Part shown: in pieces, positions 61,156 through 64,000 of the stretch | How positions within the stretch are numbered: position 1 is the first letter of the stretch | Layout: every line of letters begins with the position of its first letter | Assembly: GCA_046328115.1 (NCBI GenBank) | Contig: JAXLXE010000001.1 | Coordinates: forward strand, 248,001-312,000 | DNA: 64,000 nt | Reading direction: 5' to 3' | Source: JAXLXE01 sp046328115 | GTDB taxonomy: Bacteria; Chloroflexota; UBA6077; JACCZL01 | Made by a program: the position numbers and the translations under genes | The notes under the pieces: model-generated | What the model was told of the DNA's origin: nothing | What the model saw: the letters and a program-made list of their open reading frames with translations, nothing else | Database searches by the model: none

Positions 61156-61949
61156 CAGGCGGGCGCCAAATCCAGCGAGTCGCCCGGCTCAAGTACGCGC
61201 ACCTGTACTTCAGGGGCGAAGAAGCTGGCGTGATGGATGAGCTCCCGCGGTGGTTTGATCAGGTATGGCCAGTGATGCAGATGCATGCCGATTGGCGCCA
61301 GCGTGCCCCAATGGATTGGTACGGCGACCCGCGGGCGAATGAGCTGGAGGGCGCGAGCGGCGCGGACGGGGTTGAGATGGCCTGTGACGAGGACGGGGCC
61401 CCACCCAGCGATAGGCAACAGCGCGAGATCGATCAGACCGAGTGCTCCCATGCCCGGAAACAGATCCGTATCGCCCGCGAAGTAGATGCGCTGGGTGCCT
61501 TCGATCACGAATCCGAGGCAGCCGCCCCAGGGGCCGAAGGGCACGCGGAACCCGGTGTGGCGAGCGGACGTGGCGAGAATACGCACGCCACCGAGCTCGA
61601 CCGCGTCGCCCGGGTGGAGCTCGCGAACGTCGCGGAACCCCCGGCGAGACAGGAACGAGCCGGCTCGGCGGGGCACGAGCAGCGGCGCATCCATTCCGAG
61701 GCGTTCGAGGGACGGGATGTCGAGGTGGTCGTGGTGCATGTGGGAGATGAGCACGGCATCAGGCGGATGAACAGCCAGGTCACGTGATAGGCCGCGGCGG
61801 CGCATCAGCGCCGTGACGCGCCCCCGCAGGATGGGGTCCGTCAGGATACGGACACCGTCTAATTCCACCACGAGTGTGGAGTGCCCGAGATAGCGAACCA
61901 GAGCGTGGCCGCGAGGGCCGCTGAGCTGCTCGGTGCTCGGTGTTGTCAC
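61155..61949 (-). CDS. MBL-fold metal-dependent hydrolase (UlaG/NAPE-PLD-like)
   Basis: A 264-residue metallo-beta-lactamase-fold enzyme. The zinc motif is SHMHHDHLD (about 89-97), with AGDTDLF later and VAVPIHWGTLAPIG near the end. Such enzymes hydrolyse phosphodiesters or lactones; the length and motif layout fit the NAPE-PLD and UlaG-like group. The ATG start is at 61949, and its TGA shares one base with the next ATG, so it is coupled to the holin-phosphodiesterase gene. Two adjacent putative phosphodiesterases suggest linked lipid or glycan turnover, as inference. Confidence 0.87.
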   Translation of the reverse strand: MTTPSTEQLSGPRGHALVRYLGHSTLVVELDGVRILTDPILRGRVTALMRRRGLSRDLAVHPPDAVLISHMHHDHLDIPSLERLGMDAPLLVPRRAGSFLSRRGFRDVRELHPGDAVELGGVRILATSARHTGFRVPFGPWGGCLGFVIEGTQRIYFAGDTDLFPGMGALGLIDLALLPIAGWGPVLVTGHLNPVRAARALQLIRPRVAVPIHWGTLAPIGMHLHHWPYLIKPPRELIHHASFFAPEVQVRVLEPGDSLDLAPA

Positions 61950-62064
61950 AGGGTGTTGCCAGCGGACGCGAAACGGGGGTGGTGGTGCCTCACTCCCCGG
62001 ATGTGCGTGGGGTTCATCACCGCGGGGCGATGATCGCGGCCATCCATCCGCTGGCGATGAGGGG

Positions 62065-62136
62065 TGGCGGGGGAGGGATTTGAACCCACGACCAAGGGCT
62101 TATGAGTCCCCTGCTCTACCACTGAGCTACCCCGCC
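62065..62136 (-). tRNA. tRNA with CAT anticodon (elongator Met, or Ile2 with lysidine)
   Basis: A cloverleaf is clear on the minus strand: acceptor GGCGGGG/CCCCGCC, D arm GCTC/GAGC, anticodon loop CTCATAA, and T arm GTGGG-TTCAAAT-CCCTC. The discriminator base is A. CCA is only partly encoded (ACC then C). The anticodon stem GGGGA/GCCCT has an A-G mismatch next to the loop and a G-T at its base. The loop sequence and TTGGTC variable region fit either elongator tRNA-Met or the lysidine-type tRNA-Ile2. Confidence 0.88.
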
Positions 62137-62147
62137 GGGGGCGTGCT

Positions 62148-62156
62148 ATTCTAGCA
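62148..62156 (-). promoter_or_regulatory. Extended -10 promoter of the tRNA gene
   Basis: On the minus strand TGCTAGAAT is a TGn extended -10 with TAGAAT, ending 11 bases before the first tRNA base, the usual distance for a short leader. No -35 with 17-base spacing is clear. Confidence 0.5.
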
Positions 62157-62215
62157 GACGATACGTCAAACGTCCTCGAATATCGGCGCGGGACGGCCGC
62201 CTCATAGCTCCCGTT

Positions 62216-62246
62216 TTGCTGACCCCCTCCGAGGGGTTGGTATACT
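62216..62246 (+). promoter_or_regulatory. Probable rpsB promoter
   Basis: TATACT (62241-62246) is a near-consensus -10. TTGCTG at 62216-62221 would be the -35 with a 19-base spacing; GCTGAC at 62218 would give 17. A small inverted repeat (ACCCC...GGGGT) fills the spacer. The predicted transcript has a leader of about 115 bases. Confidence 0.5.
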
Positions 62247-62299
62247 TGGCCGCCGCCCGTGCCGGGCGAGAACTCACGCGGCCGGACCGCGCAGCCCGT

Positions 62300-62323
62300 C
62301 CCGAACGTTTCTGTGTGTTCGGG
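62300..62323 (+). promoter_or_regulatory. Leader hairpin upstream of rpsB
   Basis: CCCGAAC (62300-62306) pairs perfectly with GTTCGGG (62317-62323) around a 10-base loop in the rpsB leader. S2 operons of other bacteria are autoregulated through leader RNA structure, so this is a candidate, but the match to a known S2 leader class was not tested. Confidence 0.4.
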
Positions 62324-62369
62324 CCCCTGCCGGGTCGATGGCCGCGGTGGCGACTAACGGAGGCCCCCC

Positions 62370-63353
62370 CTGACTGTCTCAAGTCCTGTCCAGATGAAGA
62401 CCCTGCTCGAGGCAGGCGTCCACTTCGGTCACCAGACGCGACGCTGGGACCCCAAGATGAAGCCGTTCATCTTCACGGAGCGGAACGGCATCCACATCAT
62501 CGATCTCCAGCAGACCGTCAAGCGGCTGGAGGAGGCGATGGAGTACGTGCGCGACCTGGTCGCGGGCGGGGGCACGATCCTCTTCGTGGGTACCAAGAAG
62601 CAGGCCCAGGAGACGATCGAGGAAGAGGCGAAGCGCTGCAGCATGCCATACATCAACCGGCGGTGGATGGGTGGCACGCTCACGAATTTCCAGACCATCC
62701 TCACCCGGATCCGGCGTCTGGAAGAGCTGTCCGACCGCAAGGAAGCCGGTGAGTTTGACTGGCTGCCGAAGAAGGAGGCCATCCGCCTCGAGGACGAGAT
62801 GGAGCGGCTGGAGCGCCTGCTAGGGGGTATGCGGAAGCAGTATCGGACACCGCAGGCTATCTTCATCGTCGATCCGCATCGTGAACACATCGCGGTGGCG
62901 GAGGCGCGCCGCAGCGAGATCCCGATCGTGGCGATGGTGGACACGAACTGCAACCCGTTGCTGATTGATCAGCCGATCCCGGCGAACGATGACGCGATCA
63001 GAGCAATCCGCCTACTGACGGGCAAGATCGCTGATTCGGTCATCGAGGGCGCGCAGGCGCGCGAGGCGGCGATGGCCGACCGCGACGTGGACGCGGTGGT
63101 GATGGATGCCGAGGAGTACGAAGGCCAGGTCGTGAGCGGTATGGTGTTTACGCCGGACGACTTCGCGCCAGGCGAGTCTGCCGAGGTGGCGCCGGATCCG
63201 AAGCGCGCCCGTGCGAGACCCGCAGCCGAAGACGCGCCGGCCGCGACGGAGGCAGTCGCGGCAGACACTTCCGCGGCGGAGCCCGCGGCCGCCGAAACGC
63301 CGGTTGCGCCCGTTGAGGCATCTGCCACTCCTGCCGAGGCGTCGGGAGACTGA
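62370..63353 (+). CDS. rpsB: 30S ribosomal protein S2
   Basis: About 327 residues from a CTG start. The S2 core begins MKTLLEAGVHFGHQTRRWDP and includes INRRWMGGTLTNF and IVAMVDTNCNP. An Ala/Pro/Glu-rich tail of about 70 residues is an unusual extension. GGAGG at 62359-62363 lies six bases before CTG 62370, whereas the first ATG (62394) has no ribosome site at usable distance. Starting at CTG adds residues similar in length to the leader of other S2 proteins before MK-LLEAG. S2 sits on the small subunit and is needed for bS1 binding in many bacteria. tsf follows, the usual order. Confidence 0.93.
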   Translation: MTVSSPVQMKTLLEAGVHFGHQTRRWDPKMKPFIFTERNGIHIIDLQQTVKRLEEAMEYVRDLVAGGGTILFVGTKKQAQETIEEEAKRCSMPYINRRWMGGTLTNFQTILTRIRRLEELSDRKEAGEFDWLPKKEAIRLEDEMERLERLLGGMRKQYRTPQAIFIVDPHREHIAVAEARRSEIPIVAMVDTNCNPLLIDQPIPANDDAIRAIRLLTGKIADSVIEGAQAREAAMADRDVDAVVMDAEEYEGQVVSGMVFTPDDFAPGESAEVAPDPKRARARPAAEDAPAATEAVAADTSAAEPAAAETPVAPVEASATPAEASGD

Positions 63354-63394
63354 GACCCGCGTAACTCGACCAACACACAGCTCGACGGCGAAGC

Positions 63395-63427
63395 GCGCGG
63401 CGGACGGAGCCATTCCGACCGCCGCGC
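63395..63427 (+). terminator. Long hairpin between rpsB and tsf
   Basis: The arms GCGCGGCGGACGGA and TCCGACCGCCGCGC pair with one mismatch around GCCAT. There is no T-run. It may be an attenuator, lowering tsf relative to rpsB expression, or a processing site. Confidence 0.6.
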
Positions 63428-63502
63428 ATCGCGCCGGCGAGATGGGCTAATCTCACAATCTGAACTGACAAGGAGGCGCGCCCGGCTGGGGCGTGACAGG
63501 CC

Positions 63503-64000
63503 GTGGTAGTTGACACCAGCAAGATCAAGCAGCTCCGAGACGAGACGAGCGCGCCGGTCATGGATTGCAAGCGGGCGCTGGAAGAGGCCGGCGGAGACCT
63601 GAACAAGGCGAAGGACATCTTGCGCAACCGAGGTGCGGCCTTGGCGGAGAAGAAGTCCGGTCGGGCGGCCAGCCAGGGAATGGTGGACTCATACATCCAC
63701 GGTGGTGGGCGCATTGGCGTGCTGGTTGAGGTCAACTGCGAGACGGACTTTGTGGCCCGCAGTGACGATTTCCGCCAGCTCGTCCACGACCTGGCCATGC
63801 AGATTGCCGCGACCGACCCTAAGTCCATCGGCAACGAGGAGGGGGCGGCTCCGTCGGAGGATCCGAATGAGCTTCCGCTTCTCAAGCAGCCGTTCATCCG
63901 TGACGAGAAGCGGAGTATCCAGGATCTGGTACACGAGGCCATCGGCAAACTTGGCGAGAACATCGTTGTTCGACGGTTCACCCGCTACGTCCTTGGCGAA
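63503..64000 (+). CDS. tsf: Elongation factor Ts (cut by window end)
   Basis: The first 166 residues of EF-Ts, the nucleotide exchange factor for EF-Tu. The UBA-like N-terminal domain reads KIKQLRDETSAPVMDCKRALEEAGGDL, split here by its start context. CETDFVARSDDF, the EF-Tu-contacting TDFVAR segment, is present. The start is GTG at 63503, with only a weak GACAGG ribosome site. No stop is reached before base 64000; about 30-130 further residues are expected, depending on dimerisation-domain length. The inserted stretch IGNEEGAAPSEDPNELPLLK is typical of medium-length EF-Ts proteins. Confidence 0.93.
   Translation, partial: MVVDTSKIKQLRDETSAPVMDCKRALEEAGGDLNKAKDILRNRGAALAEKKSGRAASQGMVDSYIHGGGRIGVLVEVNCETDFVARSDDFRQLVHDLAMQIAATDPKSIGNEEGAAPSEDPNELPLLKQPFIRDEKRSIQDLVHEAIGKLGENIVVRRFTRYVLGE

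Noticed and set aside
61933..62154. Open frame of 73 codons on the plus strand
   Set aside because: It covers the antisense of the tRNA, and the residues mirror the tRNA sequence; this is a well-known false gene.
63440..63455. GAGAT-gggcta-ATCTC inverted repeat near tsf
   Set aside because: The half-sites resemble the operator at 34.8 and 36.1 kb, but the spacing is different (6 instead of 3) and it overlaps a ribosome-site region; chance is likely.

Overview
The window is a high-GC bacterial chromosome segment, densely packed with many GTG, TTG and 4-base-overlap starts. Three things suggest a Chloroflexota-like (or other Terrabacteria) lineage: the very large family of polyprenyl-phosphate-dependent GT39-type membrane glycosyltransferases, a DUF1614 protein, and a MurA-type enzyme with Asp in place of the fosfomycin-binding Cys. 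This assignment is inference; no 16S gene is present. I see no phage, integrase, insertion sequence or CRISPR array.

Region 1 (1-31.3 kb) is a glycosyltransferase mega-cluster. It holds 15 large multi-pass GT-C-like proteins, one of them frame-disrupted at the window edge, and two GT2 polyprenyl-phosphate sugar synthases. It also has a diheme cytochrome c, a sulfatase-superfamily enzyme and a Gfo/Idh/MocA oxidoreductase. The GT-C genes form two tandem paralog arrays. The plus-strand array (8.8-19.3 kb) has six overlapping genes with a TxDE motif near the N-terminus, four of which also carry GHPGVxTMW. The minus-strand array (24.4-30.1 kb, plus an outlier at 21.9-23.4 kb) has a D-S-x-x-Y/H motif instead. 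A GT2 gene heads the minus-strand operon, so the likely logic is that GT2 charges a lipid phosphate with sugar and the GT-Cs transfer that sugar outside the membrane.

Region 2 (31.4-37.2 kb) holds a degenerate S41 peptidase, an RRM RNA-binding protein, two paralogous secreted four-Cys proteins of unknown function and an orphan ZnuA-like metal-binding protein. A 15-bp palindrome, TGAGATAACATCTC(A/G), precedes both the second secreted paralog and the znuA-like gene. It suggests a metal-responsive regulon and is the most interesting unexplained signal here.

Region 3 (37.2-49.1 kb) is mixed metabolism: an amidohydrolase, two cupins, a MurA-like / Nudix / 55-aa membrane protein operon, an FAH-family hydrolase, a diguanylate cyclase, 4-hydroxybenzoate hydroxylase (PobA) and a luciferase-like oxidoreductase. 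A truncated ABC ATPase, a DedA protein and a DUF1614 protein follow.

Region 4 (49.2-64 kb) begins with adjacent FtsH and PrsW membrane proteases. Next come an acoA-acoB-acoX cluster without E2/E3, a P-type cation ATPase, an MGDG-synthase-like glycosyltransferase, a holin-domain/phosphodiesterase fusion and an MBL-fold hydrolase. It ends with a tRNA(CAT) and the conserved rpsB-tsf pair. rpsB appears to start at a CTG codon, and tsf runs off the window end.
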